A stretch of 30,823 nucleotides of DNA. It comes from CAZGSN01 sp964371655 (lineage in GTDB: Bacteria; Desulfobacterota; Binatia; HRBIN30). The DNA lies in assembly GCA_964371655.1 (NCBI GenBank), contig CAYJOD010000078.1, positions 1-30,823 of the forward strand. Reading direction: 5' to 3'. Shown piece by piece: positions 9,001 to 17,378 of the stretch. The notes beneath the pieces were generated by a model. It searched no databases and was not told the DNA's origin. It was given only the letters and a program-made list of their open reading frames with translations. A program made the translations under genes and the position numbers. How positions within the stretch are numbered: the first letter of the stretch is position 1; each line of letters opens with the position of its first letter.

Positions 9001-9168
9001 ATCGGCGGACAATCGCTGTGTCTCCTGCTTACTCTGTTGCTGACCCCGGTCGCCTACTCCTTGTTCGACGATCTCGGTCAGCTCAAACCGTTCACGCGCG
9101 TGGGGCGCGTCGTGCGCCGGCTGGCGGCGTATCTTCCCATACCCACAAACGGCCGCACCGGCGCGTGA
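6025..9168 (+). CDS. HAE1-family RND multidrug efflux pump (AcrB-like)
   Basis: The 1047-residue inner-membrane transporter has the standard length and twofold RND layout: TM1 at about 10-30, a large periplasmic loop (about 31-335), TM2-6, a central cytoplasmic linker (about 495-515), TM7, a second periplasmic loop (about 550-865) and TM8-12. Proton-relay residues are present: Asp399/Asp400 in TM4 (GIVIDDAVVVLENIFRYAEE) and Lys926 in TM10 (GIVKKNGIL). The family exports hydrophobic drugs, dyes, solvents or lipids by proton antiport through adaptor and outer-membrane channel, both encoded beside it. The ATG at 6025 is preceded by GAGGA nine bases upstream. Substrate range is not predictable. 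Confidence 0.96.
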   Translation: MKLVDICIRRPVFATMLIAFLVALGAFSYRQLAVDLFPNIDFPIVSVTTTLKGASVEEVESGLTKPIEEAINTIEGIDELNSVSKEGLSHIYVIFDLARNREQAAQDVREKVAAVIAQLPEGTDPPVVAKWDVEASPILSIAVGGNRSLREVTEIARKQVKEDLEAIRGVGSISLVGGLERAVEIDVDTDKLAAYGLSIQQVKGALRSQNVEIPSGHVDQGSKELVLRTMGRMLKVDDFKQLIVGNTQGRPIMIGDLGRVTDGSVEPRTMTRLDGKPAVSLLIRKQTGTNTVEVIDRIKARLAEISGTMPNDISMEIVRDHSRFIKLSIHEVQFHLILAAILVSLTVMMFISNIRATLIAAIAIPTSIISTFTLMSVMGFTLNNITMLALVLSTGIVIDDAVVVLENIFRYAEEKGMSAMDAASVATKEISLAVMATTMSLVVIFLPVAFMSGRVGRFFNSYGITVACSILVSLLVSFTLTPMLCSRFIKLKKPKGGHAPKATGLGIYAAIDGAYGKILRWSLRHRWPIIVLSFAIAASTVPLFMAVGKDFLPQDDQSEFEVIIQTPPGYSLARSETVFKELEARLRTLPTVTHLLSTIGDATGRLRAGEGPVTQGSVYVRLQELDQRAISQFTVMEKARTLMTQFPDLRTSVQSINMFMSGGQRYTEIEIYLTGPSLEKLDRYSNEIMAGMRKIPGLVDVDTTLSVRQPEMRVNINRNKASSFGIKVQDIAATLRTLVGGEPVTKYKEDQEQYDVWLRAQAPNRHDQDALEDLTIATPSGGLVKLSNLATLNEERGPAEIDRYNRQRKVTIVANLQNLALSEAIDKIRPILERLDLPPQYNYEFQGRAKALRESMDNFGVAFLLSVLFMYMILAAQFESFLHPITILLALPLSIPFALVSLLLLGDTLNLYSILGLFMLFGIVKKNGILQIDYTNTLRAEGMQRDEAILQANHVRLRPILMTTVMLVVGMIPIALGQGPGSSSRASMAKVIIGGQSLCLLLTLLLTPVAYSLFDDLGQLKPFTRVGRVVRRLAAYLPIPTNGRTGA

Positions 9169-9301
9169 TCGCTTTCCGACTTCATGCTAGCAGGCTGCTG
9201 AGAACTCGATGAGAACACCGAGCACAGAGCTCAGAGCACGGACCGGCCCCGGGGAATCACGGGCTCGGGCATGGGCTCCCTTGCCTGCACTCTGTGCTAC
9301 C

Positions 9302-9508
9302 GACGTTCAGAATCTTACGGTGCCGCGAGGCTTTTTCAGGTTTCCGAACCGAAGGGTGACGACAGCTCCCCTCTCCCGCATTACCTGCGGGAGAGGGTTA
9401 GGGAACCGAGGCGGCGCGGATGGGCGGAGCACAGCGTTGAAAAGATTGGATCCCTCACCCCCACCCTCTTCCGCGGATGATGCGGGAGAGGCAGTGCTCT
9501 CGAACACC
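9302..9508 (+). repeat. P1 double-hairpin element, copy 2
   Basis: Same leader, first hairpin (loop ATTACCT), spacer GCGGATGGGCGGAGCAC, GGATCCCTCACCCCC and second hairpin as copy 1, with the last repeat bases about 33 bp before the channel gene start. The GTGAGGG linker is shortened here. An open frame runs through the element into the channel gene, but this is readthrough rather than a longer protein. The remainder of the gap (9169-9301) shows nothing I recognise. Confidence 0.85.
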
Positions 9509-9541
9509 GAGTGGTTCCGGTTCAACGGACGGAGGATGGCT

Positions 9542-11335
9542 ATGCGACGATGGGGTGCTGTACTGATCGTGTTGGGGGCGCTTGCGGCGCCCGCGGTGTT
9601 TGCCGCCGACGTCGAGGCGCCGCCGGCCACGGATCTGCGTCTACTCGACGAGTCTCCGAATTTCTTCGAAGTGTTCGGGCACCAGTGGAGTGATGGTGTT
9701 CCTGCGGACGTCACCAGCGCCGAGCGCGATGCCGGCCATTTCGGCCTTTTGCTGGGACGCGGCGGGGCACCGGTCACGACCCTCAACGAGTGCATCGCGC
9801 TGGCGCTCAAGAACAATACGGATCTGCAGATCCAACGCTTGGGACCGTTGGCGGCGGCCAGTCAGGTGCGGCGAGCGCGCAGCGTTTTCGATCCGAAACT
9901 GTTCGCCGACACCATGCGCGACCGCGTGGTCTCGCCGGCAACGACGTTCTTGAGCTCCGGCACTTCGAACTCCTTGTTCACGCAGACGTTCTCCCTCAAC
10001 GCCGGCTTGAGAAAGACGCTGCTGAGCGGCGGGCAAGTCGAGGTCAAGTGGACGAACAGCCGCTACGACAGCAATCCCTCCCTCATCAACTCTCTGGTCC
10101 CGCGCTACAACACCGCCGTCGGACTCACGTTCGTGCAACCCTTGCTGCGCGATTTCGGCTGGCGTTACTCAACGCTGTTGGTGCAAATCGCACAGAACGC
10201 CGAGCAGGCGACCTACCTCCAGTACGAAGCCGCGATCGCGATGCTCGTGACCGGCGTGGAGCGCGCGTATTGGACGTTGGTCCTCGCCACCCTCAACGTG
10301 CAAGTGCAAGAACAGGGGCTCGCTCTGGCGCGCGAGCTGCTGCGCCAAAACGAGGGGAAGTTCAACGTCGGCGCTCTACCGCGCACCGCCGTCCTCGAGG
10401 CCGAAAGCGAGGTGGCACGGCGTGACGCCAACCTGATTCGCTCGCGGAACCTTGCGGAGATCGCCCTCGCCAACCTGCGTGCGGTGGTGAATTCGCGCGA
10501 CCCGCAGGCGGCGAGCCTGACGATGATCGATCCGCAAGACAAGCCGACGGCCACCGCCGTGAAGGTCGACCTGCGCGAGAGCCTGGACGCGGCCCTGCAA
10601 CAACGCCCCGAGATCAAGGCGGCGCGCCTCGATCTTCACGGTCGCGGCTTGCAGCGCAAGGTAGCGGAGAATCAGCTTCTGCCGCGTCTCAACTTGCTGA
10701 GCGCCATCGGCGTCAACGGCTTGAGCGGCGGTCGCCCGGACATCGCGGGCATCCCGAGTACGGCGGGTTGCTCGATTGCTGCCGACGGGACACTCCAGTG
10801 CCCAAATACCACGGGGCCGATCGCGCCACCCCTCGTCGATGGCGGCTACGGCCGCTCTCTGCACCTGCTCACGGATGGACGCTTCTACAACTACGCTGTC
10901 GGGGCATCGGTCGAGGTCCCGCTGGACAATGCCCAAGCGCGCGCCGACTACGCCAAGACCAACATCGACCTCGAGCAATCGAAGCTGTCGCTGCAGAAGG
11001 TTCAGGAAGGCGTGACCCTGGAAGTCACCACCGCCGTCAGCAACATCGACACCGACATCCGCAGCATCGACGCCACACGTCTGGCGCGCGAGCTCGCCGA
11101 AGAGAACGTGCGCAATCAACAAGCGCGCTACGACGTCGGCCTGGCGACAACGAAGGACCTGCTGGATTTCCAGGACAAGCTGACACAAGTGCGATTCTTG
11201 GAGGTCGAGGCGCTGACCCGCTACAACTCCGACCTCGCCGAGTTTCACCGCGTCGAGGGCACCCTGTTGAGGAACCGCAACATCATCGTCGATCGCGGCA
11301 AACCCGAAGACGCGCCGTGGTGGGCGCGGTTCTGA
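9542..11335 (+). CDS. TolC-like outer membrane efflux channel (OEP family)
   Basis: The 597-residue protein begins with a Sec signal peptide (MRRWGAVLIVLGALAAPAVF, cleavage expected after AVFA at about residue 21). Two outer membrane efflux protein repeats follow: about 80-285 (TLNECIALALKNNTDLQIQR opens the first coiled coil) and about 350-585 (LRESLDAALQQRPEIKAARL opens the second, closing near the LATTKDLLDFQDKLTQ helix). It would trimerise as the channel for the adaptor and pump encoded upstream. At 597 residues it is longer than E. coli TolC, mainly through the N-terminal segment 22-75. GGAGG (9531-9535) sits six bases before ATG 9542; an in-frame ATG at 9536 abuts it and is less likely. 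Confidence 0.92.
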   Translation: MRRWGAVLIVLGALAAPAVFAADVEAPPATDLRLLDESPNFFEVFGHQWSDGVPADVTSAERDAGHFGLLLGRGGAPVTTLNECIALALKNNTDLQIQRLGPLAAASQVRRARSVFDPKLFADTMRDRVVSPATTFLSSGTSNSLFTQTFSLNAGLRKTLLSGGQVEVKWTNSRYDSNPSLINSLVPRYNTAVGLTFVQPLLRDFGWRYSTLLVQIAQNAEQATYLQYEAAIAMLVTGVERAYWTLVLATLNVQVQEQGLALARELLRQNEGKFNVGALPRTAVLEAESEVARRDANLIRSRNLAEIALANLRAVVNSRDPQAASLTMIDPQDKPTATAVKVDLRESLDAALQQRPEIKAARLDLHGRGLQRKVAENQLLPRLNLLSAIGVNGLSGGRPDIAGIPSTAGCSIAADGTLQCPNTTGPIAPPLVDGGYGRSLHLLTDGRFYNYAVGASVEVPLDNAQARADYAKTNIDLEQSKLSLQKVQEGVTLEVTTAVSNIDTDIRSIDATRLARELAEENVRNQQARYDVGLATTKDLLDFQDKLTQVRFLEVEALTRYNSDLAEFHRVEGTLLRNRNIIVDRGKPEDAPWWARF

Positions 11336-11384
11336 AGAGGAAGCAACCGCGGCAGAGCCAGGACCGAGCCGGAAGAAATGAACA

Positions 11385-11475
11385 ACAGGAAACCTGAAAC
11401 CGGAAATGAAAGACCGGCAAATTGACCAGTTTCCAGTTTTCAGTTTCCTGTCTCCGGTTTTCCATTTCTTGTCTG
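11385..11475. repeat. P6 palindrome with AAACCGGAAA words
   Basis: The left arm (11385-11425, ACAGGAAACCTGAAACCGGA onward) is matched in reverse complement by the right arm (11427-11475, CAGTTTCCAGTTTTCAGTTT onward). The arms consist of a diverged 6-8 bp word repeated several times. A half-copy of the same word family lies inside the helicase gene at 15650-15690. A short separate palindrome GGCCGGCACAGCCGGCC follows at 11494. Together these fill the gap 11336-11556. Confidence 0.8.
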
Positions 11476-11556
11476 TAGTCGGTTGGAAGATATGGCCGGC
11501 ACAGCCGGCCCTACCAGCGGAACCGTCTGAGCCCGGGTCTCTCTCGAGCCCTACCT

Positions 11557-11799
11557 CTACCGACGCCGGGGGCGCTTGCTCGGGATGATGTTCACTGAAT
11601 TCGACGCTGGATCAAAGACAACCTTCGCCTCGCCGCGCTGTAGCTGGCGCATGACGTCGGCGATCTTTTCTTCCAACGTCTTCTCGTGTGCGCCGTAGTC
11701 GGTCGCGGCACGGGTGATGAACTCCTCGACCACGGCCCGCAACGTGGCGGGCGGCAGCGAGTCGCACGGGACCTCGACCACGTCCTTGTCGTCGTTCAT
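11557..11799 (-). CDS. YheU-family (UPF0270) small protein
   Basis: The 80-residue product matches the UPF0270/YheU family from memory: it shares the pattern L-x-P-x-TL...LIE/VVEEF, then TDYGAHEKTLEEKIADVMRQ, and a C-terminal VNIIP. The length fits this family of about 70-80 residues. Its function is unknown; the family is a small alpha/beta protein without a signal peptide. The start is ATG 11799 with GCGAGG four bases upstream. It is followed on the same strand by nothing before the efflux channel, toward which it converges. The C-terminal tail KRPRRR is basic. Confidence 0.85.
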   Translation of the reverse strand: MNDDKDVVEVPCDSLPPATLRAVVEEFITRAATDYGAHEKTLEEKIADVMRQLQRGEAKVVFDPASNSVNIIPSKRPRRR

Positions 11800-11890
11800 G
11801 AGCCTCGCTGCACGTGGCGCCGATTGCTCGAAACACGCACGTGAGCCCTACGCGGCGATGGGCTATGCGCCATATGCGAGAGGAGCAAGA

Positions 11891-12122
11891 GAACCACAGA
11901 GTACACCGAGGACCCAGCGCAGGCGACCCCCACAACCCAGCCGGCGCCGGTATTCGGTTCCCTCACCCTAACCCTCTCCCGCAAGTCATGCGGGCGAGGG
12001 GAGCTGGCTGTGCAGCCACAACTCGGAAATCTTTGCGCGCCGATAAGATTCGGAACGATTGCTCCACAGGGAAGTGCGCCCTAACTTTCTTCCTCTCTGT
12101 GGTCTCTGTGCCTCTGTGGTTC
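11891..12122. repeat. P5 palindrome with a P1 half-copy nested inside
   Basis: Left arm GAACCACAGAGTACACCGAG (11891) and right arm ending GTCTCTGTGCCTCTGTGGTT (12091-12121) form a long inverted repeat. Between them, 11956-12007 is a P1 hairpin in minus orientation (CCCTCACCCTAACCCTCTCC then GCAAGTCATGC). The sequence to the right (CAAGATTCGATCTGGCCAG, then GGGATCAGG) is also found after the P5 copy at 28519-28602. Apart from this, 11800-12238 shows no gene. Confidence 0.8.
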
Positions 12123-12238
12123 AAGATTCGATCTGGCCAGCTCAACGGGATCAGGAGATCTGAAACCGGAGCCGCGGACGGTATACGGTTTCGTCTGTGC
12201 GCTCTGATCTATCCCCTAGCGAGTTGATTGATGCGCCT

Positions 12239-12430
12239 TCAGTCTTCCTCGAGCGGTGGCTGCGGACCCGGGACGATTCCGGCAATATCGGGATCCTCAC
12301 CCTCCACGGCGGGTCGGTTCTTGGCCTCCTCGGAGCGCTGCGCCCGTTTCTGAAATTTCTGCTCCTGCCGTTGGCGCCGCTCCTGCTCCTTGCGCCGCTT
12401 GTTCATGGATGGCCGTCCACCTGTCGCCAT
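12239..12430 (-). CDS. Small highly basic conserved-type protein
   Basis: The 63-residue product has a charged helical N-terminal half (MNKRRKEQERRQRQEQKFQK, about residues 9-28) and a short acidic, proline-rich tail (GEDPDIAGIVPGPQPPLEED). I recall similar small hypothetical proteins ending in GEDPDIAGIVPGPQP in other bacteria but no assigned function; nucleic-acid or ribosome contact would fit the basic helix and is only a guess. The ATG at 12430 has a strong AAGGAG ribosome binding site seven bases upstream, which is the main reason for accepting such a short gene. It is divergent from the helicase gene. Confidence 0.7.
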   Translation of the reverse strand: MATGGRPSMNKRRKEQERRQRQEQKFQKRAQRSEEAKNRPAVEGEDPDIAGIVPGPQPPLEED

Positions 12431-12636
12431 GTTGAATCTCCTTCTTGCCTACAGTCGGCCCGAGCCGTCCCCCCGGAGGGCCGTGCAGCACGATTGCCGC
12501 ATTGGAAGGGATAGTGGCTAGCAGCTCAGCACGCTCAGGGAAAGACGCGCAGGTCTTGGTACGGAGAGACCGCCACCTCGTCGCCACGGCAGCGGCAGGT
12601 CGAGGCTTTACACGAGAGGTTATCGTTCGAGTGCTT

Positions 12637-12724
12637 TGGAGTGCGGGAGCTTGCTCCCGCTTTCTGCCGCCCCGCGACGCGCGACTACGAATCGGGCAAA
12701 GCGGTGGCAAGCCACCGCACTCCA
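12637..12724. repeat. P3 palindrome, copy 2
   Basis: Same two-hairpin structure as copy 1 (TGGAGTGCGGGAGCTTGCTC to GCACTCCA) with the same trailing CGTCCGCAGATCGTCCCGCG-type sequence up to about 12757. The other parts of the gap 12431-12892 hold only a short inverted pair GTACCCGC (12785) / GCGGGTAC (12827). Confidence 0.85.
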
Positions 12725-12892
12725 AAACGCTTCGCGTCCGCAGATCGTCCCGCGCCCGGCTGCTTGTGCACGGCTTCAAACGGATGTACCCGCGCTCGCC
12801 AGAGCGTGGTTGCCCGGTGATGAGCTGCGGGTACGAAGGCGGTTGGTCGGTGCCGGGCTGGGTGTTAGGGTTTTCGTCGCCTCTTCGCTGCC

Positions 12893-15800
12893 ATGAACAA
12901 GCTCGCCTTCCATCCTCTGATCCGCGACTGGTTTGTCACTCGCTTCGCTGCGCCGACGGCACCGCAGGCGGCTGGGTGGAAGCATATCGCCTCGGGACGC
13001 GATACGTTGATCGCCGCACCGACGGGGTCCGGAAAAACTCTCGCGGCCTTTCTGTGGACGATCAACCGCCTGGTCGATCGCGGCGCCGGCGCTTCGGGGC
13101 TGCCGCTCCTCAATGAGACCAGTGTCATCTATGTCTCGCCGCTCAAAGCTCTCGGCAACGATATTCAGAAGAACCTGCAGCAGCCGTTGAGTGAAATTCA
13201 GAAACTAGCATCGTCGACGGGAACGATGCTCCCGGATATCCGCGTCACCGTACGCTCCGGCGACACACCCAGCAGCGAACGGCAGGCGATGCTCCGCAAG
13301 CCACCGCATATCCTGATCACGACGCCGGAGTCGCTGTACATTCTGCTGACCGCCGAGCGCAGCCGCCGCATGCTGCAGCGCGCCGACACCGTGATCGTCG
13401 ACGAAATCCACGCCGTCGCCGGCGACAAGCGTGGCGCCCACCTGGCACTGTCGCTGGAGCGACTCGACGATCTCGCCGGACACCGCCTGCAACGCATCGG
13501 CTTGAGCGCGACGCAAAAGCCGATCGAAGAAATCGCCCGCCTGCTCGTCGGCAGCGAGCGCATCCTTGAGGACGGCCGCCCCGATTGCGCCATCGTCGAC
13601 GTCGGTCACAAGCGCGATCTTGACCTGCGTATCGAGATCCCCGATTTCGAGCTCGGTCCGATCGCGACTCACGAGCTCTACGCGGCCATCTACGATCGCA
13701 TCGTCGCTCTCACTCGTGAGCACCGTACGGTCATCGTTTTCGTGAACACGCGGCGCTTGGTGGAACGCATCGCGCACCAGCTCGGCGAGCGTCTCGGCAA
13801 GGACAAGGTCGCCGCCCACCACGGCAGCCTCTCGCGCCCGCTCCGCTTGCGCGCCGAAGAGGGACTGAAGGGCGGTACCATTCCCGTGGTCGTGGCGACG
13901 GCATCGCTGGAGCTGGGCATCGACGTCGGATACGTCGACCTCGTTTGCCATGTCGGCTCGACCCGATCCCTGGCGACGCTGTTGCAGCGCGTCGGACGTT
14001 CCGGCCACTGGTCGGGTGCGGTACCGAAAGGGATCTTCTTCCCGCTTACGCGCGACGATCTCGTTCAATGCGCCGCCGCTGTCCGCGCCGTGCGCCAAGG
14101 CGAGCTCGATCGCATCCTACTGGTTCACAACCCTCTCGACATCCTGGCGCAGCAGATCGTCGCCACCGTTGCCGGCCAGGAGATGGCGATCGAGGCGGTG
14201 TGGAATCTGGTGCGCCGCGCCTACCCGTTCCGCACTCTCGAACGCTCCGACTTCGACGCTGTGCTTTCCATGCTCTGCGACGGTGTCACTACCAAGCGCG
14301 GGCGGCGCTCGGCGCATCTGCATCGCGACGAGGTGCACGGCATACTGCGTCCCCGCCGCGGCGCGCGCCTGGCGGCCATCACCGGCGGCGGTGCGATTCC
14401 CGACACCGCCGACTACGACGTCATCGAGGATCCGACGTCGACGTTCGTGGGCAAGGTCAACGAAGACTTCGCCGTCGAAAGCATGGCCGGCGATATCTTC
14501 CTGCTCGGCAATCGCTCGTGGCGCATCCGTCGCGTCGAGATGGGCAAGATGCGGGTGGAAGACGCGCACGGCGCACCACCATCGATTCCGTTCTGGATGG
14601 GTGAAGCGCCGGCGCGCACCCAGGAGCTCTCCGCTGCCGTCGCCGATCTCCGCGCTGAAGTGGCCGCGCGCCGACACGATGTAGGCGCAGCACACGCGTG
14701 GCTGACCGCATCCTGCGGCGTCGACGCCGCGGGCGCAGATCAACTCGTCGCCTACATCGACGCGGCGATCGCCGCCCTCGGCGCCGTGCCGACGCAGCAG
14801 ACGGTGATCGCCGAGCGCTTTTTCGACGAAGGCGGCGGCATGCAGCTGGTCGTGCACGCGCCCTTCGGCGGTCGCATCAATCGCGCCTGGGGTCTGGCTT
14901 TGCGTAAGCGCTTCTGCCGCAGCTTCGATTTCGAGCTGCAGGCGGCGGCGACCGACGATGGCATCGTCTTGTCTCTTGGCGAGCAACACAGCTTCCCGCT
15001 CGAGTCGGTGTTCGAGATGGTGCGCTTGTCGACTCTCGAAGAGGACCTGACCCAGGCGGCGCTGGCGGCGCCGATGTTCGGTACGCGCTGGCGTTGGAAT
15101 GCGACGCGGGCGCTGACGTTGCTGCGCCATATGGGTGGCAAGCGCGTGCCGATGCCCATCCAGCGCATGCGCGCCGAAGATCTGCTGGCGGCGGTGTTTC
15201 CGGCGCAGGTCGGCTGCCAAGACAACCGTCCCGGCGGGCCGATCGAGCTGCCGGATCATCCCCTGGTGAACGAGACCGCCGATAACTGCCTGCACGAGGC
15301 GATGGATTTGGACGGACTGCGCGGGCTGCTGGAGGCAATCAAGAACGGCACCATCCGCGCGCTCACCGTCGATACGCCGTCGCCGTCACCGCTGTCGCAC
15401 GAGATTCTCAACGCCAATCCGTACGCGTTCCTCGACGACGCGCCGCTCGAAGAGAGGCGCGCCCGCGCCGTATCGCTGCGTCGTATCGATCCCGATCTTG
15501 CCACCGGCATTGGCGCCCTCGATGCCGCCGCGATCGAGGAAGTGCGGCGGCAGGCGTGGCCGGATGTGCGCGACGCCGACGAGCTGCACGATCTGTTGCT
15601 GACCGTAGGGTTGTTGCCCGCCGCCCTCACCCTCTCCGTGAGCATTGCCCAGTTTCCGGTTCCCGGTTTCCTGTTTCCTGTTTTCCATTCGGATTTCTCG
15701 ACACTCCCTCTGGGAGAGGGCCGGGGTGAGGGTTGGTCGGGTTACGCGGATACTCTCATCCAACGCCAGCGCGCCGTCCGCGCGCACTGGGGCGACACTG

Positions 15801-17368
15801 CGGCTCTACTCGCACGCGAACGCATGGCGTTGGTGCACAGCGCCGTCGCCGACGCTGTATTCGAGCCGGCGTTGGCACCTCTGCCGAATGCCGTGCCGGT
15901 CGAGCCGGAAGAAGCGGTGCGCTCGATCGTGCGCGGCTGGATGGAGATTTTAGGACCCGTCACGGTTGCGCAGCTCGCCACCTTCCTCAGCCTTGGCGAG
16001 ACCGCCGTCGAAATCGCGATGTTGGGGTTGGAAAACGAAGGAGTCGTCCTCCGCGGCCAGTTCACTACCCCCAACCCGCAGCAGCTCGCACCCCAGAACC
16101 CCCGCACTCCAGAACCCCAGCACCCGCAAACCCGCACTCCAGAACCCCAGCACTCGGTACCCCCGGAGTGGTGCGAGCGCCGTCTGCTGGCGCGCATTCA
16201 CCGCCTGACGCTCGGCCGCCTGCGCCGTGAGATCGAGGCCGTGAGCGCGGCCGACTTCGTTCGCTTTCTGCTGCGCTGGCAGCACCTCAGTCCCGGCACC
16301 AAGCTCCACAAGCGCGATGGCGTGGCGCAGATCATCGCCCAGCTGCAGGGCATCGAGATCCCCGCACCGGCGTGGGAGCGCGATGTCCTGGCGGCGCGCA
16401 TTCACCTCTATGATCCAAGCCATCTTGAGCAGCTCTGCCTCGCCGGTGAGGTGGCCTGGGGGCGATTGCGATTGCCGACGGCGGCAGCCGACGACGAGGC
16501 TGCGCCGCTACGCCGCCACCGCAAGCTCGCGCCAACGCGGTCGGCGCCGCTGGCGTTTGTGACCCGCGAAGCCTTGCCGTGGCTGCTCCGCGACAGCGCG
16601 GCCGACACCGACTTGCGCGCCGATCTCTCCGCGCCGGCGCGCCGCGTGCACGCGCAGCTGACACGCTTCGGAGCCAGCTTCCTCGCCGATCTGGCGCGCG
16701 CCGCCGGGCTGTTACCGACGCAAACCGAAGATGCGTTGTGGGAGCTGGTGGCGCGCGGTCTGGTGACCGGCGACGGCATCGCCGGATTGCGCACGTTGCT
16801 TCTGCCCGAGGAGAAGCGTCGCGAGCGGCCGCGCCATCTGCGCGACATGCGCGGCGGCGCGGCGCGACGGCGCATGCCGGTCGGCAGGTGGTCGCTGCTA
16901 CGCCCGCACTTGGCGGCGAGCGACGCTGAAGCTCCGTCGAGCACCGAGCACTGGGCGCAGCAACTGTTGCAGCGCTACGGCATCGTCCTGCGCGAGCTGC
17001 TGGCGCGCGAGGCGTGTGCGCCGCCGTGGCGCAGTCTGCTCGCCGTCTATCGCCGCATGGAGGCGCGCGGCGAAGTGCGCGGTGGCCGCTTCATCGACGG
17101 CTTCGTCGGCGAGCAATTCGCCCTGCCCGAAGCCGTCGATGCCCTGCGCGCCGGCCGCCGGGCCGCGGCCGATGCCGAAGCGGTGATCGTCGCCGCCGCC
17201 GATCCGCTCAATCTCGTCGGGATCCTCACCCCCGGCGCGCGCGTCTCGCCGTTCTCCAACCAGGTCATCGCCTATCGCGATGGTGTGCCGGTGGAGATCG
17301 GCGAGCTCGGCACCGTGATCAGTCGCGTGCAACAAGCGCCCGCCACGGCTGCTGATCTGCAAAGGTAG
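12893..17368 (+). CDS. lhr: Full-length Lhr-type ATP-dependent helicase with repeat-derived inserts
   Basis: The 1491-residue protein is a superfamily 2 3'-5' helicase of the large Lhr group implicated in DNA repair. The Lhr core has RecA1 with APTGSGKT (Lys48), DEIH (170-173), LSATQ, and RecA2 with HHGSLSRPLR, ATASLELGIDVG and QRVGRSGH (366-372). Then come the winged-helix and Lhr-core domains to about 880 and a long C-terminal region (about 950-1491) like that of E. coli Lhr. Residues about 913-950 and 1058-1090 do not look like protein of this family and coincide with intergenic-type repeats (separate entries). Reading frame is kept across both. ATG 12893 fits the family start (HPLIRDWFVTRF) but has no clear ribosome binding site. 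It is monocistronic by spacing. Confidence 0.93.
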   Translation: MNKLAFHPLIRDWFVTRFAAPTAPQAAGWKHIASGRDTLIAAPTGSGKTLAAFLWTINRLVDRGAGASGLPLLNETSVIYVSPLKALGNDIQKNLQQPLSEIQKLASSTGTMLPDIRVTVRSGDTPSSERQAMLRKPPHILITTPESLYILLTAERSRRMLQRADTVIVDEIHAVAGDKRGAHLALSLERLDDLAGHRLQRIGLSATQKPIEEIARLLVGSERILEDGRPDCAIVDVGHKRDLDLRIEIPDFELGPIATHELYAAIYDRIVALTREHRTVIVFVNTRRLVERIAHQLGERLGKDKVAAHHGSLSRPLRLRAEEGLKGGTIPVVVATASLELGIDVGYVDLVCHVGSTRSLATLLQRVGRSGHWSGAVPKGIFFPLTRDDLVQCAAAVRAVRQGELDRILLVHNPLDILAQQIVATVAGQEMAIEAVWNLVRRAYPFRTLERSDFDAVLSMLCDGVTTKRGRRSAHLHRDEVHGILRPRRGARLAAITGGGAIPDTADYDVIEDPTSTFVGKVNEDFAVESMAGDIFLLGNRSWRIRRVEMGKMRVEDAHGAPPSIPFWMGEAPARTQELSAAVADLRAEVAARRHDVGAAHAWLTASCGVDAAGADQLVAYIDAAIAALGAVPTQQTVIAERFFDEGGGMQLVVHAPFGGRINRAWGLALRKRFCRSFDFELQAAATDDGIVLSLGEQHSFPLESVFEMVRLSTLEEDLTQAALAAPMFGTRWRWNATRALTLLRHMGGKRVPMPIQRMRAEDLLAAVFPAQVGCQDNRPGGPIELPDHPLVNETADNCLHEAMDLDGLRGLLEAIKNGTIRALTVDTPSPSPLSHEILNANPYAFLDDAPLEERRARAVSLRRIDPDLATGIGALDAAAIEEVRRQAWPDVRDADELHDLLLTVGLLPAALTLSVSIAQFPVPGFLFPVFHSDFSTLPLGEGRGEGWSGYADTLIQRQRAVRAHWGDTAALLARERMALVHSAVADAVFEPALAPLPNAVPVEPEEAVRSIVRGWMEILGPVTVAQLATFLSLGETAVEIAMLGLENEGVVLRGQFTTPNPQQLAPQNPRTPEPQHPQTRTPEPQHSVPPEWCERRLLARIHRLTLGRLRREIEAVSAADFVRFLLRWQHLSPGTKLHKRDGVAQIIAQLQGIEIPAPAWERDVLAARIHLYDPSHLEQLCLAGEVAWGRLRLPTAAADDEAAPLRRHRKLAPTRSAPLAFVTREALPWLLRDSAADTDLRADLSAPARRVHAQLTRFGASFLADLARAAGLLPTQTEDALWELVARGLVTGDGIAGLRTLLLPEEKRRERPRHLRDMRGGAARRRMPVGRWSLLRPHLAASDAEAPSSTEHWAQQLLQRYGIVLRELLAREACAPPWRSLLAVYRRMEARGEVRGGRFIDGFVGEQFALPEAVDALRAGRRAAADAEAVIVAAADPLNLVGILTPGARVSPFSNQVIAYRDGVPVEIGELGTVISRVQQAPATAADLQR
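15620..15742 (+). repeat. Repeat insert 1 inside the helicase gene (P1/P6 type)
   Basis: The stretch CCGCCCTCACCCTCTCCGTG, then repeated GTTTCC/GGTTTCC words (15650-15690), then CTGGGAGAGGGCCGGGGTGA GGG resembles the P1 ends flanking a P6 half-palindrome that elsewhere are intergenic. It encodes residues about 910-950, rich in FPVPGFLFPVF and GEGRGEGW. The following helix (YADTLIQRQRAVRAHWGDTA) resumes normal codon use. Confidence 0.7.
16060..16160 (+). repeat. Repeat insert 2 inside the helicase gene (30-bp tandem)
   Basis: A 23-nt unit beginning CCCGCACTCCAGAACCCC is directly repeated at 16101-16123 and 16131-16153 (period 30 bp, exactly ten codons). It encodes the Pro/Gln-rich linker PQNPRTPEPQHPQTRTPEPQ. 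The C-only word composition differs from the surrounding gene. Confidence 0.75.
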
Positions 17369-17378
17369 CCGCGGTCGC

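Noticed and set aside
9209..9541. N-terminal extension of the channel protein
   Set aside because: The frame happens to stay open through the P1 element; the signal peptide and ribosome binding site place the start at 9542.
13205..15295. Two long minus-strand frames opposite the helicase
   Set aside because: Shadows of the helicase reading frame without motifs or ribosome binding sites.
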